A stretch of DNA of 32,863 nt from JBOGEN01 sp050743265 (GTDB lineage Bacteria; Actinomycetota; Actinomycetes; JBOGEN01). The position numbers and the translations under genes were made by a program. The DNA lies in the NCBI GenBank assembly GCA_050743265.1, contig JBOGEN010000145.1, positions 1-32,863 on the forward strand, written 5' to 3'. Within the stretch, counting starts at the first letter, position 1. Every line of letters starts with the position of its first letter. The notes beneath the pieces are model-generated. The model had not been told where the DNA came from, did not search any database, and saw only the letters and a program-made list of their open reading frames with translations. Shown here one piece after another: positions 15,662 through 23,383 of the stretch.

Positions 15662-16846
15662 GTGCTCGCGCTTCTCGCCCCCGGACAAGGTGCCCAGACT
15701 CCCGGCTTCCTGACGCCGTGGCTCGAGGTCCCCGGCTTCACCGAACGGCTCGACTGGCTCTCCGCCGTCGCCGGGCTCGACCTGCGCCACCACGGCACCG
15801 AGGCCGACGCGGACACGATCCGTGACACCGCAGTGGCCCAGCCGCTCCTCGTGGCCTCCGGCCTGCTCGGCGCGCTCGCCCTGTTCCCGCAACCCGCGGA
15901 CGCGTACAAGCTGGTCGGGGCCGCCGCCGGGCACAGCGTCGGCGAGATCACCGCCGCCGCCGGGTCGGGCGTCATCACCGCCGAGCAGGCGATGGTGTTC
16001 GTGCGGGAGCGCGGCAACGCGATGGCCGAGGCGTCCGCGGCGACGCCGACCGGCATGACCGCCCTGCTCGGCGGCGACCGGGACGCCGTCCTGGCCAAGC
16101 TAGAGGAGCACGGCCTCACCCCCGCCAACGACAACGGGTCGGGCCAGATCGTGGCCGCCGGCACGACGGAGCAGCTCGAGGCCCTGCAGGCCGACCCGCC
16201 CGAGGGCGCCCGGCTGCGGCCGCTGTCGGTCGCTGGCGCGTTCCACACCCACCACATGGCTCCCGCGGTCGCGCGGCTCGAGCACCTCTCGTCCGCGATC
16301 AGCACCCACGACCCCCGCCTGCGGCTGCTGAGCAACGCCGACGGGGCCGTCGTCCACGACGGACGCGACGTGCTCGCACGTCTCGTCGGCCAGGTGAGCG
16401 CGCCGGTCCGCTGGGACCTCGTGATGCGCACGCTCGGCAGCCTGGGCGTCACCGGGGTGATCGAGGTACCCCCGGCGGGCACGCTCACCGGCCTGGTCAA
16501 GCGCGGTCTCAAGGGTGTGGACACCTGCACCCTCAAGACCCCGGACGACCTGGACGAGGCCCGGGCGTTCGCCGAGCGGCACGGCTCACCGAACCTGCTC
16601 GACGACGCCCCCACGTGGCGGCTCGTCGTCGCCCCGTTCGGCGGCACGTTCAAGTCCGGAGACGCTGAGCTGGGCGAGACGCTGCCACCGGGCGCCCCCG
16701 TCGGGGCCGTCGTGAACCGCCGCGACTCCCGTACGGTGACCGCCGCCAGCGGCGGGACCCTGATCGAGTGGCTCGTCGAGGACGGGGACCCCGTGTCGCC
16801 CGGGCAGCCGCTGCTGCGCCTGCACCCCGAGGAGGTGCCCGCATGA
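15662..16846 (+). CDS. fabD: Malonyl-CoA:ACP transacylase with extra C-terminal biotinyl/lipoyl-like domain
   Basis: FabD moves malonyl groups from CoA to acyl carrier protein for fatty acid elongation. Residues 1-~300 hold the acyltransferase fold with GQGAQ at the start, nucleophile S92 in GHSVGE, R115 in VRERG and catalytic H195 in GAFHTHHM. The protein is 394 residues, about 80 longer than a usual FabD. The extra part (318-394) reads as a biotinyl/lipoyl-type hammerhead (VVAPFGGTF, then GAPVGAVV, TVTAASGGTLIEWLVEDGDPVSPGQPLLRL), but it has no lysine at the turn, so it should not be biotinylated or lipoylated. GTG 15662 follows a purine-rich GGGTAGGGA. It overlaps fabH as ATGA. Confidence 0.95.
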   Translation: MLALLAPGQGAQTPGFLTPWLEVPGFTERLDWLSAVAGLDLRHHGTEADADTIRDTAVAQPLLVASGLLGALALFPQPADAYKLVGAAAGHSVGEITAAAGSGVITAEQAMVFVRERGNAMAEASAATPTGMTALLGGDRDAVLAKLEEHGLTPANDNGSGQIVAAGTTEQLEALQADPPEGARLRPLSVAGAFHTHHMAPAVARLEHLSSAISTHDPRLRLLSNADGAVVHDGRDVLARLVGQVSAPVRWDLVMRTLGSLGVTGVIEVPPAGTLTGLVKRGLKGVDTCTLKTPDDLDEARAFAERHGSPNLLDDAPTWRLVVAPFGGTFKSGDAELGETLPPGAPVGAVVNRRDSRTVTAASGGTLIEWLVEDGDPVSPGQPLLRLHPEEVPA

Positions 16847-17847
16847 CCGCCATCTCCACCTCAGGGACCGGGGCCCGTCACGCCCGGATCCTGGGTGTCG
16901 GCGGCTACCGCCCTGCGCGCGTCGTCACGAACGAGGACATCTGTGAGCGGATCGACTCCTCGGACCAGTGGATCCAGGACCGCTCCGGCATCCAGAGCCG
17001 GCGGCACGCCTCGGACGAGGAGACCGTCGCGGAGATGTCGCTGCAGGCCGCGGGCAAGGCGATCGCGCAGGCGGGCATCGCCCCCGAGCAGCTGGGCTGC
17101 GTCCTGGTCGCCACGGTCTCGCACCTGAAGCAGACCCCCTCGGTGGCCGCCGAGATCGGCTACCGGCTCGGGGCGACCCGGGCGCCGTCGCTGGACATCT
17201 CGGCCGCGTGCGCGGGCTTCTGCTACGGCGTCTCCCTGGCCAGCGACATGGTGCGCGGCGGCTCCGCGGAGTACGTCCTCGTCATCGGGGTGGAGCGGCT
17301 CACCGACATCCTCGACCACTCGGACCGGTCCACGGCGTTCCTCTTCGGGGACGGAGCGGGCGCCGTCGTCATCGGCCCGTCCGACGAGCCCGGCATCGGG
17401 CCGACGGTCTGGGGCTCGGACGGCTCCCAGCTGGACGCGATCGAGCAGAACTACTCCTGGCAGGAGGTCCACGACTCCGCCGACGTGTCCTGGCCGGCCC
17501 TGCGCATGAGCGGCCAGCAGGTGTTCCGCTGGGCCGTGTGGCAGATGGCCCCCGTCGCCAAGCGCGCCCTGGAGGCCGCGGACGTCGAGGCCGGTGACCT
17601 GGCCGCGTTCATCCCCCACCAGGCGAACATGCGCATCACGGACGCGATGGTGAAGGCGCTGAAGCTGCCCTCGCACGTGCCGGTCGCGCGTGACATCGCG
17701 GAGACGGGGAACACCTCGGCTGCCTCCATCCCGCTGGCCATGGAGCGCATGCTCGAGACGGGCGAAGCGCAGCCGGGGGGCCTCGCGCTCCTCATCGGGT
17801 TCGGAGCCGGGCTGGTGTACGCGGCGCAGGTCGTCGTCCTGCCCTGA
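16843..17847 (+). CDS. fabH: 3-oxoacyl-ACP synthase III
   Basis: A 334-residue enzyme that starts fatty acid synthesis by condensing acyl-CoA with malonyl-ACP. The thiolase-fold triad is complete: C123 in DISAACAGFCYG, H259 in FIPHQANMRI and N290 in ETGNTSAAS. In actinobacteria FabH commonly prefers branched or acetyl primers; the primer cannot be read from sequence. ATG 16843 overlaps the fabD stop and has GAGGAGG 7 bases upstream. A 76-base gap with a strong hairpin separates it from acpP. Confidence 0.97.
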   Translation: MTAISTSGTGARHARILGVGGYRPARVVTNEDICERIDSSDQWIQDRSGIQSRRHASDEETVAEMSLQAAGKAIAQAGIAPEQLGCVLVATVSHLKQTPSVAAEIGYRLGATRAPSLDISAACAGFCYGVSLASDMVRGGSAEYVLVIGVERLTDILDHSDRSTAFLFGDGAGAVVIGPSDEPGIGPTVWGSDGSQLDAIEQNYSWQEVHDSADVSWPALRMSGQQVFRWAVWQMAPVAKRALEAADVEAGDLAAFIPHQANMRITDAMVKALKLPSHVPVARDIAETGNTSAASIPLAMERMLETGEAQPGGLALLIGFGAGLVYAAQVVVLP

Positions 17848-17854
17848 CCTGGGC

Positions 17855-17881
17855 CACGCCGGAGGGCCGCCCTCCGGTGTG
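17855..17881 (+). terminator. Strong hairpin between fabH and acpP
   Basis: CACGCCGGAGGG, loop CCG, then CCCTCCGGTGTG: 12 paired bases with one G-U and a 3-base loop. It lies just after fabH and 42 bases before acpP, inside an otherwise tightly packed operon, and has no T-run. It may act as a partial terminator or as an RNA-processing and stability element that lets acpP be made in larger amounts than its neighbours. The role is inferred. Confidence 0.6.
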
Positions 17882-17923
17882 CGGCCCGCGACCAGAAGCA
17901 CACGAGAGAAGAAGGAGCACACC

Positions 17924-18178
17924 ATGGCGATGAGCCAGCAGGAGATCCAGACCGGACTCGCCGAGATCGTCAACGAGGTCGCCGGTATCCCCGCGGAGGA
18001 CGTCCAGGGCGACAAGTCCTTCACCGACGACCTCGACATCGACTCACTGTCCATGGTCGAGGTCGTCGTCGCCGCCGAGGAGAAGTTCGGCGTGAAGATC
18101 CCGGACGACGACGTGAAGAACCTGCGGACCGTCGGCGACGCCGTCTCCTACATCGAACGGGCAGGTGCTGTGGCGTGA
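17924..18178 (+). CDS. acpP: Acyl carrier protein
   Basis: An acidic 84-residue carrier that holds growing acyl chains on a 4'-phosphopantetheine arm. The attachment site is S41 in DLDIDSLSMVEVV, and KFGVKIPDDDVKNLRTVGDAVSYI is the usual helix III-IV region. ATG 17924 has AAGGAG 8 bases upstream, the strongest ribosome site in this operon. It is preceded by a hairpin and followed by fabF through a GTGA overlap. Confidence 0.97.
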   Translation: MAMSQQEIQTGLAEIVNEVAGIPAEDVQGDKSFTDDLDIDSLSMVEVVVAAEEKFGVKIPDDDVKNLRTVGDAVSYIERAGAVA

Positions 18179-19482
18179 CATTGGGACCGATGACCGAGCA
18201 CGGCTCGGCTCGAGTCGTGGTGACCGGTCTCGGGGCGACCACGCCGGTAGGCGGCGATGTCGCATCGACGTGGGCTGCCCTGCTCGCAGGCCAGTCCGGC
18301 GTCCGTACGCTCACCGGCGACTGGGTCGAGCAGCTGCCTGTGCACATCGGCGCGCGCGTCGCTGTCGAGCCGGTGGACGTGCTCGGCCGAGTGGTCGCGC
18401 GGCGGCTCGACCGGTCCGGTCAGTTCGCGCTCGTGGCTGCCCGCGAGGCCTGGAAGGACGCGGGCTTCGGCACCGGCGAGCCGGGCACCGAGGGCACCGA
18501 GAGCAAGGCCGAGCCGCCGTTCCCTCCGGAGCGGCTGGGCGTCGCCGTCGCCACCGGCATCGGTGGCGTGACGACGCTGCTCGACAACTACGACGTGCTC
18601 AAGGAGAAGGGCCCGCGCCGGGTCTCCCCGCTGTCGATCCCGATGCTCATGCCGAACGGCCCGGCCGCAGCGGTCGGCCTCGAGGTGGGCGCGAAGGCCG
18701 GCGTGCACACGCCGGTGTCCGCGTGCGCGTCCGGGGCGGAGGCCATCGCGTACGGGGTCGACATGATCCGCAGCGGGCGCGCGGACGTCGTCGTGGCAGG
18801 CGGCACCGAGGCTGCGATCCATGCGCTGCCGATGGCGGCGTTCGCCCAGATGATGGCGCTGTCCCGGCGCAACGACGAGCCGGAGCGTGCGTCCCGCCCG
18901 TACGACAAGGGCCGCGACGGCTTCGTGCTCGGCGAGGGCGCGGGCATCGTCGTGCTGGAGTCCGCCGAGCACGCCGCTCGGCGGGACGCCCACGTGTACG
19001 CCGAGGTCGTCTCCGCGGGGATGACCGCGGACTCGCACCACATCGCGCAGCCCGACCCCGACGGGGTCGGCGCCACGCGCGCCATCCGGATGGCGCTGGA
19101 GAACGGCGGCCTGCGCGCGGACCAGGTCGTGCACCTCAACGCGCACGCGACGTCCACCCCGCTGGGGGACGTCGCCGAGGCGGCCGCGATCAGGGCTGCG
19201 CTGGGCGACGCCGCCGCGCAGGTGATCGTCACGTCGACGAAGTCGATGACCGGCCACCTGCTCGGGGCCGCGGGGGCCGTCGAGTCCATCGCGGTGATCC
19301 TCGCTCTGCAGGACCGCAAGGCCCCGCCGACGATCAACCTGGACGACCCGGACGACGAGATCGGGCTGGACATCGCCCGTGGCGAGACCCGGGTGCTGCC
19401 CGACGGTCCGATCGTCGCCCTGAACAACTCGTTCGGGTTCGGCGGACACAACATCACCCTCGCGCTCCGGAGGTCCGAGTGA
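18175..19482 (+). CDS. fabF: 3-oxoacyl-ACP synthase II
   Basis: A 435-residue condensing enzyme that extends acyl-ACP with malonyl-ACP, counterpart of mycobacterial KasA/KasB. The Cys-His-His site is visible: C184 in VSACASGAEA, H324 in LNAHATSTPLGD, and H361 with K356 in TKSMTGHLLGAAGAVE. The ending FGFGGHNITL is typical. The start may be GTG 18175, which overlaps the acpP stop as GTGA, or ATG 18190 five codons later; neither has a strong ribosome site, and coupling favours the GTG. A ~15-residue insert rich in Glu, Gly and Pro lies near residues 100-118. Confidence 0.96.
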   Translation: MTLGPMTEHGSARVVVTGLGATTPVGGDVASTWAALLAGQSGVRTLTGDWVEQLPVHIGARVAVEPVDVLGRVVARRLDRSGQFALVAAREAWKDAGFGTGEPGTEGTESKAEPPFPPERLGVAVATGIGGVTTLLDNYDVLKEKGPRRVSPLSIPMLMPNGPAAAVGLEVGAKAGVHTPVSACASGAEAIAYGVDMIRSGRADVVVAGGTEAAIHALPMAAFAQMMALSRRNDEPERASRPYDKGRDGFVLGEGAGIVVLESAEHAARRDAHVYAEVVSAGMTADSHHIAQPDPDGVGATRAIRMALENGGLRADQVVHLNAHATSTPLGDVAEAAAIRAALGDAAAQVIVTSTKSMTGHLLGAAGAVESIAVILALQDRKAPPTINLDDPDDEIGLDIARGETRVLPDGPIVALNNSFGFGGHNITLALRRSE

Positions 19483-20912
19483 CCGCAGTCGACTCCCGTC
19501 CGCCGGCGCAGTCCCGCGGAACGGCGAAACCCCAACGGGAGAACGACCCGCGCCTGCCACGGCACCGGCTCACCGCCCTCTTCGACGAGGGCACGTTCGC
19601 GCCCATCACGCAGGAGGACACCTCCGGCATGCTCGCCGCGACGGGCTGCGTGCACGGCACGCCGGTCGTCGCCTTCTGCAGCGACCCGACCATCCAGGGT
19701 GGCGCGATGGGCTCGGAGGGCTGCGCGGTCGTGGTGCACGCGTACGAGCGTGCGCTCGCCGACGGCGTCCCCGTGCTCGGGCTGTGGCACTCCGGGGGCG
19801 CCCGGCTGCGTGAGGGCGTCGAGAGCCTGCACGCCGTGGGCATGATCTTCGCCGTCATGACGCGCGCCTCGGGCAAGGTGCCGCAGATCTCCGTGGTGCT
19901 GGGCCCGGCCGCGGGAGGCGCGGCGTACGGGCCGGCGCTCACCGACGTGGTGATCCTCGGCCCGAACGGCCGGGTGTTCGTCACCGGGCCGGACGTCGTC
20001 CGCTCGGTGACCGGCGAGGACGTGGACGCGCTGCGGCTCGGCGGCCCGGAGCCGCACGGACGCCGCAGCGGCGTCGTCCACGTCGTCACCGACTCCGAGC
20101 CCGACGCGCTCGCCGAGGCTCGACGGCTCGGTGCCCTGCTCGGCGCACCGGGCAAGGTCGGGGAGGTCCACGACGTGGACCTGAGCGACCTGCTGCCCGA
20201 CTCCGCAAGGCGGGCGTACGACGTACACCCGCTGGTCGAGCACGTGCTGGACGCGGACACCGGCATCGAGCTCCACCCGAAGTGGGCGCCGAACATCGTG
20301 ACCGTGCTCGGGCGTCTCGGCGGCCGGACGGTCGGGGTCATCGCCAACAACCCGCTGCGGCTCGGCGGCTGCCTGGACTCGGCCTCGGCCGAGAAGGCGG
20401 CACGCTTCGTCCGCATGTGCGACGCGTTCGGCGTCCCGATGGTCGTGCTCGTCGACGTGCCGGGCTACCTGCCCGGCGTGGGCCAGGAGTGGGACGGCGT
20501 CGTCCGTCGTGGGGCCAAGCTGCTGCACGCGTTCGCCGAGTCGGTCGTGCCGCGGGTGACGCTCGTGACCCGCAAGGCGTACGGCGGCGCGTACATCGCC
20601 ATGAACTCGCGCGCGCTCGGTGCCACCAAGGTGTTCGCCTGGCCGGACGCGACGGTCGCGGTGATGGGCGCGGTGGCCGCGGTACGCATCCTGCACCGGC
20701 GGCGGCTCGCCGACGTGCCGGAGGACCTTCGTCCGCAGACCGAGGCCTCTCTCGCGGAGGAGCACGAGGAGCTCGCCGGCGGGCTGCAGCGCGCCCAGGA
20801 CCTCGGCGTCATCGACGAGGTTGTGGAGCCCACGGTCACCCGGAGCGCGCTGGCCGCGGCCATCGCTGCCGCGGACAACGTGCGCGGGGACCACGGCAAC
20901 ATCCCGCTGTAG
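19479..20912 (+). CDS. accD: Acyl-CoA carboxylase carboxyltransferase (beta) subunit
   Basis: A 477-residue biotin-dependent carboxyltransferase that moves CO2 from carboxybiotin to acetyl- or propionyl-CoA, giving malonyl- or methylmalonyl-CoA. Both crotonase-like halves are present: WHSGGARLREGVESLHAVG and LGPAAGGAAYGPAL in the first, and LVDVPGYLPGVGQEWDGVVRRGAKLL and TRKAYGGAYIAMNSRALGA in the second. Position at the end of the fab operon matches M. tuberculosis accD6 (Rv2247), so malonyl-CoA supply is the likely job. GTG 19479 overlaps the fabF stop and has GGAGG 5-6 bases upstream. The biotin-carrying alpha subunit is not in the window. Confidence 0.94.
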   Translation: MTAVDSRPPAQSRGTAKPQRENDPRLPRHRLTALFDEGTFAPITQEDTSGMLAATGCVHGTPVVAFCSDPTIQGGAMGSEGCAVVVHAYERALADGVPVLGLWHSGGARLREGVESLHAVGMIFAVMTRASGKVPQISVVLGPAAGGAAYGPALTDVVILGPNGRVFVTGPDVVRSVTGEDVDALRLGGPEPHGRRSGVVHVVTDSEPDALAEARRLGALLGAPGKVGEVHDVDLSDLLPDSARRAYDVHPLVEHVLDADTGIELHPKWAPNIVTVLGRLGGRTVGVIANNPLRLGGCLDSASAEKAARFVRMCDAFGVPMVVLVDVPGYLPGVGQEWDGVVRRGAKLLHAFAESVVPRVTLVTRKAYGGAYIAMNSRALGATKVFAWPDATVAVMGAVAAVRILHRRRLADVPEDLRPQTEASLAEEHEELAGGLQRAQDLGVIDEVVEPTVTRSALAAAIAAADNVRGDHGNIPL

Positions 20913-20987
20913 ATCCCTCGTCCTCGGCACGATCCTCCTGCCGGAAGTGGCCGGAGGCGGCGAGCCACGGGGCACCTGCGCGGCGGG

Positions 20988-21482
20988 TCAGCCCACCTCG
21001 TGCAGCCAGCGCACCGGCGCGCCGTCACCGGCGTGCCGGAAGGGCTCGAGCTCGTCGTCCCAGGGCCGGCCGACGAGACGCCGTACCTCGTCCTCGAGTT
21101 GGCTCTCGCCGCGGGCAGCCGCAGCCAGGGCGGCCTTCAGCCGGTCCTCGGGGACGAGGATGTCCCCGTGAATTCCGGTGACGGCACAGAAGACCCCGAG
21201 GGTGGGCGTGTACGCGTAGCGCTCCCCCTCTCGTCCCGGGCCGGGGTCCTCGGTGACCTCGAACCGGAGCGCCTGCCAGCCGCGGAGCGCGGAGGCCATC
21301 CGGGAGGCGGACCCCGCGGGGCCCTCCCAGCACAGCTCGGTACGCAGGTGACCAGGGGACGCCGACTGGGGCTGCCAGGCGAAGGACGCGCGCGACCCCA
21401 TGACGCCGCTGATCGCCCACTCGACGTGTGGGCACAGCGCGGCCGGCGCGGAGTGGACGAACAGCACGCCACAGGTCGTCAC
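20988..21482 (-). CDS. DUF3145 family protein
   Basis: A 164-residue protein conserved in actinobacteria and of unknown function. It has no signal peptide or membrane segment. Family-like stretches are TTCGVLFVHSAPAALCPHVEWAISGV at the start, RTELCWEGPAGSASRMASALRGW, and YTPTLGVFCAVTGIHGDILVPEDRLKAAL, with a C-terminus rich in Trp, Glu and Arg. GTG 21482 follows GGGAGGA by 4-5 bases. It converges with the fab operon; the 75-base gap has no clear terminator. Confidence 0.9.
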   Translation of the reverse strand: MTTCGVLFVHSAPAALCPHVEWAISGVMGSRASFAWQPQSASPGHLRTELCWEGPAGSASRMASALRGWQALRFEVTEDPGPGREGERYAYTPTLGVFCAVTGIHGDILVPEDRLKAALAAAARGESQLEDEVRRLVGRPWDDELEPFRHAGDGAPVRWLHEVG

Positions 21483-21698
21483 GGGGTCCTCCCTCGGGGC
21501 GAGATGCGCCTTCCCCAGCGTCCTCGCCGCACGGGTTCACCCGTGATCGCCCGGCCATTGTGCCGCACCGCGGCCGTTTCTACCCCTCATCTGGAGTTTC
21601 TCCACCCGGCGAGCCGGCCCCGCGTGGGCCCGACCCGGGCCGGTGACCCTTGGCGAGGTCCCGGTAGGGACGACGACCCCGTCGAGGGGTGACGACGC
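21483..21698. other. Gap between DUF3145 and the GerW-like gene
   Basis: 216 bases without a gene; it must hold the DUF3145 promoter. At its right edge CGACGC-TCA-GCGTCG (21693-21707) forms a hairpin whose loop is the stop codon of the GerW-like gene, a likely end point for that transcript. Confidence 0.45.
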
Positions 21699-22046
21699 TC
21701 AGCGTCGACGGGCTCGCCGGGCGCGCGACCGCTCGATCCGGGCGCGACTGAGCAGGTACGCAATGGCGACCGCCCCGAGCGTGCCGATCAGCCGGTTCAC
21801 GTCCACGGCCGGTCGCCAGCTCACCTTGCCGTCGCGGATGACGTACGCACCAGCGGGGCGCGCGGCCACGCCGAACCCCACGCCTGAGCCCTCGGCGTTC
21901 TGGTCGTGGCCGCCGCCACCACCTCCACCGCCCGCGACGTTCGCCGCGGCGATGACCGTGACCCCGTTCTTCTCGTACGGCTCGGCGAACACACGCTTCG
22001 CCCTCATGGCCTCGCGTGCCGAGCTCAGCACCTCCTCGACCTTCAC
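21699..22046 (-). CDS. GerW/YtfJ family protein with C-terminal membrane helix
   Basis: A 115-residue protein of the GerW (YtfJ) family, named for a Bacillus spore germination protein but also common in non-sporulating actinobacteria. The N-terminus (MKVEEVLSSAREAMRAKRVFAEPYEKNGVTVIAAANVAGG) is typical, followed by a glycine-rich loop with eight Gly in a row and GSGVGFGVAARPAGAYVI. One hydrophobic helix (LIGTLGAVAIAYLLS) lies near the end, then an Arg-rich tail that should face the cytoplasm. GTG 22046 follows GGAGGGG by 2-3 bases. The role outside spores is unknown. Confidence 0.9.
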   Translation of the reverse strand: MKVEEVLSSAREAMRAKRVFAEPYEKNGVTVIAAANVAGGGGGGGGHDQNAEGSGVGFGVAARPAGAYVIRDGKVSWRPAVDVNRLIGTLGAVAIAYLLSRARIERSRARRARRR

Positions 22047-22565
22047 AACCCCTCCTCACCTGCGCGGCAGTGGTGTCCGATCAGATCCCGTTGCCCATCT
22101 ACTCCCCCAGGAACCGGGCTCGGGGGTCGGCCTGGGGAGAAGCGTCACGGCGTCGAGGGTCCGGCTCGAGCGGCCCGGACAACAGCGGGTCTCGTCGCGT
22201 CCCGCGTGGACGCATGCGCCCCTGGCTGCCTCGGGACAGCCGGCGGAGCCGCCGCGCCGCGACCATGGTGCCTCCCCTCCGAGGGCCGGTTCCATCGTCC
22301 CTCCGGCGAGCGCGGTTGGCGAGCAGAACTCCAGTGACGACCTGGTGCGCGGGCTCATCCTCATCTCACAGGGAACCGTCGAACACCCTGGTACTCCCAC
22401 TTCTCGACCATCCGCTCGCAGCTGCCACTCGTCGGGCTTGGAGGGAGCGGTCAAGGCTGGCCTCAGGCCATCACGCAGCCACCTTTGCCGGGAATCGGAC
22501 GGCCCGGAGACTGGCGCGCAGAGGGGCGAGCGCGTCAGCGCGGCAGGCCGGACCGCTGTTGCCTG

Positions 22566-22709
22566 TCAGTAGGGGTCTGTGTGCACGCCGATGGCCAGGT
22601 CAATCTGCTCGTTGGTCAGGGGTCCAGAGCTTTGTGTGGCAATAAGCACTATTACTGACAGCAATTCGAGTTCGCGGACTAGCACGGGGTCGAAGACCAC
22701 CGGTAGCAC
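22566..22709 (-). CDS. Possible 47-residue protein or gene remnant
   Basis: A GTG-started minus-strand frame encodes MLPVVFDPVLVRELELL, a hydrophobic SVIVLIATQ stretch, and ends SSGPLTNEQIDLAIGVHTDPY. The composition looks protein-like, and the end resembles the C-terminus of a longer protein. Many codons end in A or T (CTA, GTA, ATA, CTT, ATT, ACA), unlike every neighbour. An in-frame stop lies three codons before the GTG, and AAGAAG touches the start codon without a proper spacer. It may be a transferred small gene, the tail of a decayed one, or chance. I do not recognise it. Confidence 0.3.
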   Translation of the reverse strand: MLPVVFDPVLVRELELLSVIVLIATQSSGPLTNEQIDLAIGVHTDPY

Positions 22710-23037
22710 CTTCTTGATCTATGGGCCTAGCTCATCGCGCTCCTGGGGCGCCTGTGGCAACCAGCGGGTGCCGGGAGGGCACACGGGGCGTCGCGCCCAC
22801 TGTCGCAGCCACAGCCCGCTCGGTCTGCCCCGTGGGCCCGGTTTCTCACCGAGGCCGGTGCCTTCGGCTACCGGGGTTGGTGCACCGAGCATCTGCTGGT
22901 GCTTTCTTGGTGGTATGCGTAGCGAGTGGGTTGTGTCGGCCCGCGCAGTGGGAGCACACCCCGGCAATCCCTAAGAGGGGGCTGCGCGCCCCACGGTCGC
23001 TTTGCCAGGTTGCTTCGGTGGCAAGCTGACCCTCTTG

Positions 23038-23054
23038 CGCCGGCGGAGCCGGCG
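23038..23054. terminator. Hairpin CGCCGGC-GGA-GCCGGCG
   Basis: A perfect 7-bp stem with a 3-base loop, 134 bases downstream of the CAT tRNA on its strand. It could end the tRNA transcript, though no T-run follows and the distance is long. Confidence 0.3.
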
Positions 23055-23081
23055 TCCATGATGAGGCTGTTTCGCAGGTGA

Positions 23082-23114
23082 GTGCGGACGACTCGGTGCG
23101 GACTCAGTGCGGAC
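23082..23114. repeat. Three direct copies of GTGCGGAC
   Basis: The octamer starts at 23082, 23096 and 23107, spaced 14 and 11 bases, in the 3' flank of the CAT tRNA gene. It may be iterons of a former element or chance in GC-rich DNA. Confidence 0.4.
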
Positions 23115-23187
23115 TAGGCGGCTTCGGGCGGTCGGAGGCGATGACGGCGACGAGCGGGACAGGTCGTGACGCGAGGAACCGCTGCTG

Positions 23188-23261
23188 TGGGGCGGGCGGG
23201 GCTCGAACCCGCGACCGACGGATTATGAGTCCGCTGCTCTGACCCGCTGAGCTACCGCCCC
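23188..23261 (-). tRNA. tRNA with CAU anticodon (Met elongator, or Ile2)
   Basis: A 74-nt cloverleaf on the minus strand. The acceptor GGGGCGG pairs with CCGCCCC, discriminator A follows, and the anticodon loop is CTCATAA between GCGGA and TCCGT. The T stem is GCGGG/CCCGC with loop TTCGAGC. It is not the initiator, which lacks the first acceptor pair. Elongator Met and Ile2 (lysidine-modified) share this anticodon, and I cannot separate them by eye. CCA is not encoded. Confidence 0.9.
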
Positions 23262-23270
23262 GTACGACGC

Positions 23271-23303
23271 GATCGCCCCCACCGGGGCCCGGCGGGGGCG
23301 ATC
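23271..23303 (-). terminator. Perfect hairpin between the two tRNA genes
   Basis: GATCGCCCCC and GGGGGCGATC form a perfect 10-bp stem with a 13-base loop. It begins 8 bases after the end of tRNA-Asn, so it could end that transcript or mark a processing point between the two tRNAs. Confidence 0.6.
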
Positions 23304-23310
23304 ATGGACG

Positions 23311-23383
23311 CTCCCGCGACTGGACTTGAACCAGTAACCTACCGGTTAACAGCCGGTCGCTCTGCCGATTGAGCTACGCGGGA
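23311..23383 (-). tRNA. tRNA-Asn (anticodon GUU)
   Basis: A 73-nt cloverleaf on the minus strand. The acceptor TCCCGCG pairs with CGCGGGA, discriminator G follows, the anticodon loop is CTGTTAA between CCGG-type stem arms, and the T loop is TTCAAGT. GTT reads asparagine codons. CCA is not encoded. Confidence 0.96.

Larger units (their letters stand above)
22047..23187. other. Gene-poor stretch of about 1.1 kb next to the tRNA pair
   Basis: I see no convincing protein gene here. The open frames are short, low in complexity, and lack ribosome sites or conserved motifs. Parts (about 22580-22740) are visibly less GC-rich than the rest of the window. Ordered elements are a possible 47-codon frame (22566-22709), a hairpin at 23038-23054 and three copies of GTGCGGAC at 23082-23114. 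Its place beside two tRNA genes, a favoured insertion site, fits a decayed insertion. Confidence 0.5.

Noticed and set aside
22056..22454. A 132-codon minus-strand frame after the GerW-like gene
   Set aside because: Cys/Arg/Pro/Ser-rich without motif or ribosome site; other frames in the same stretch look no worse.
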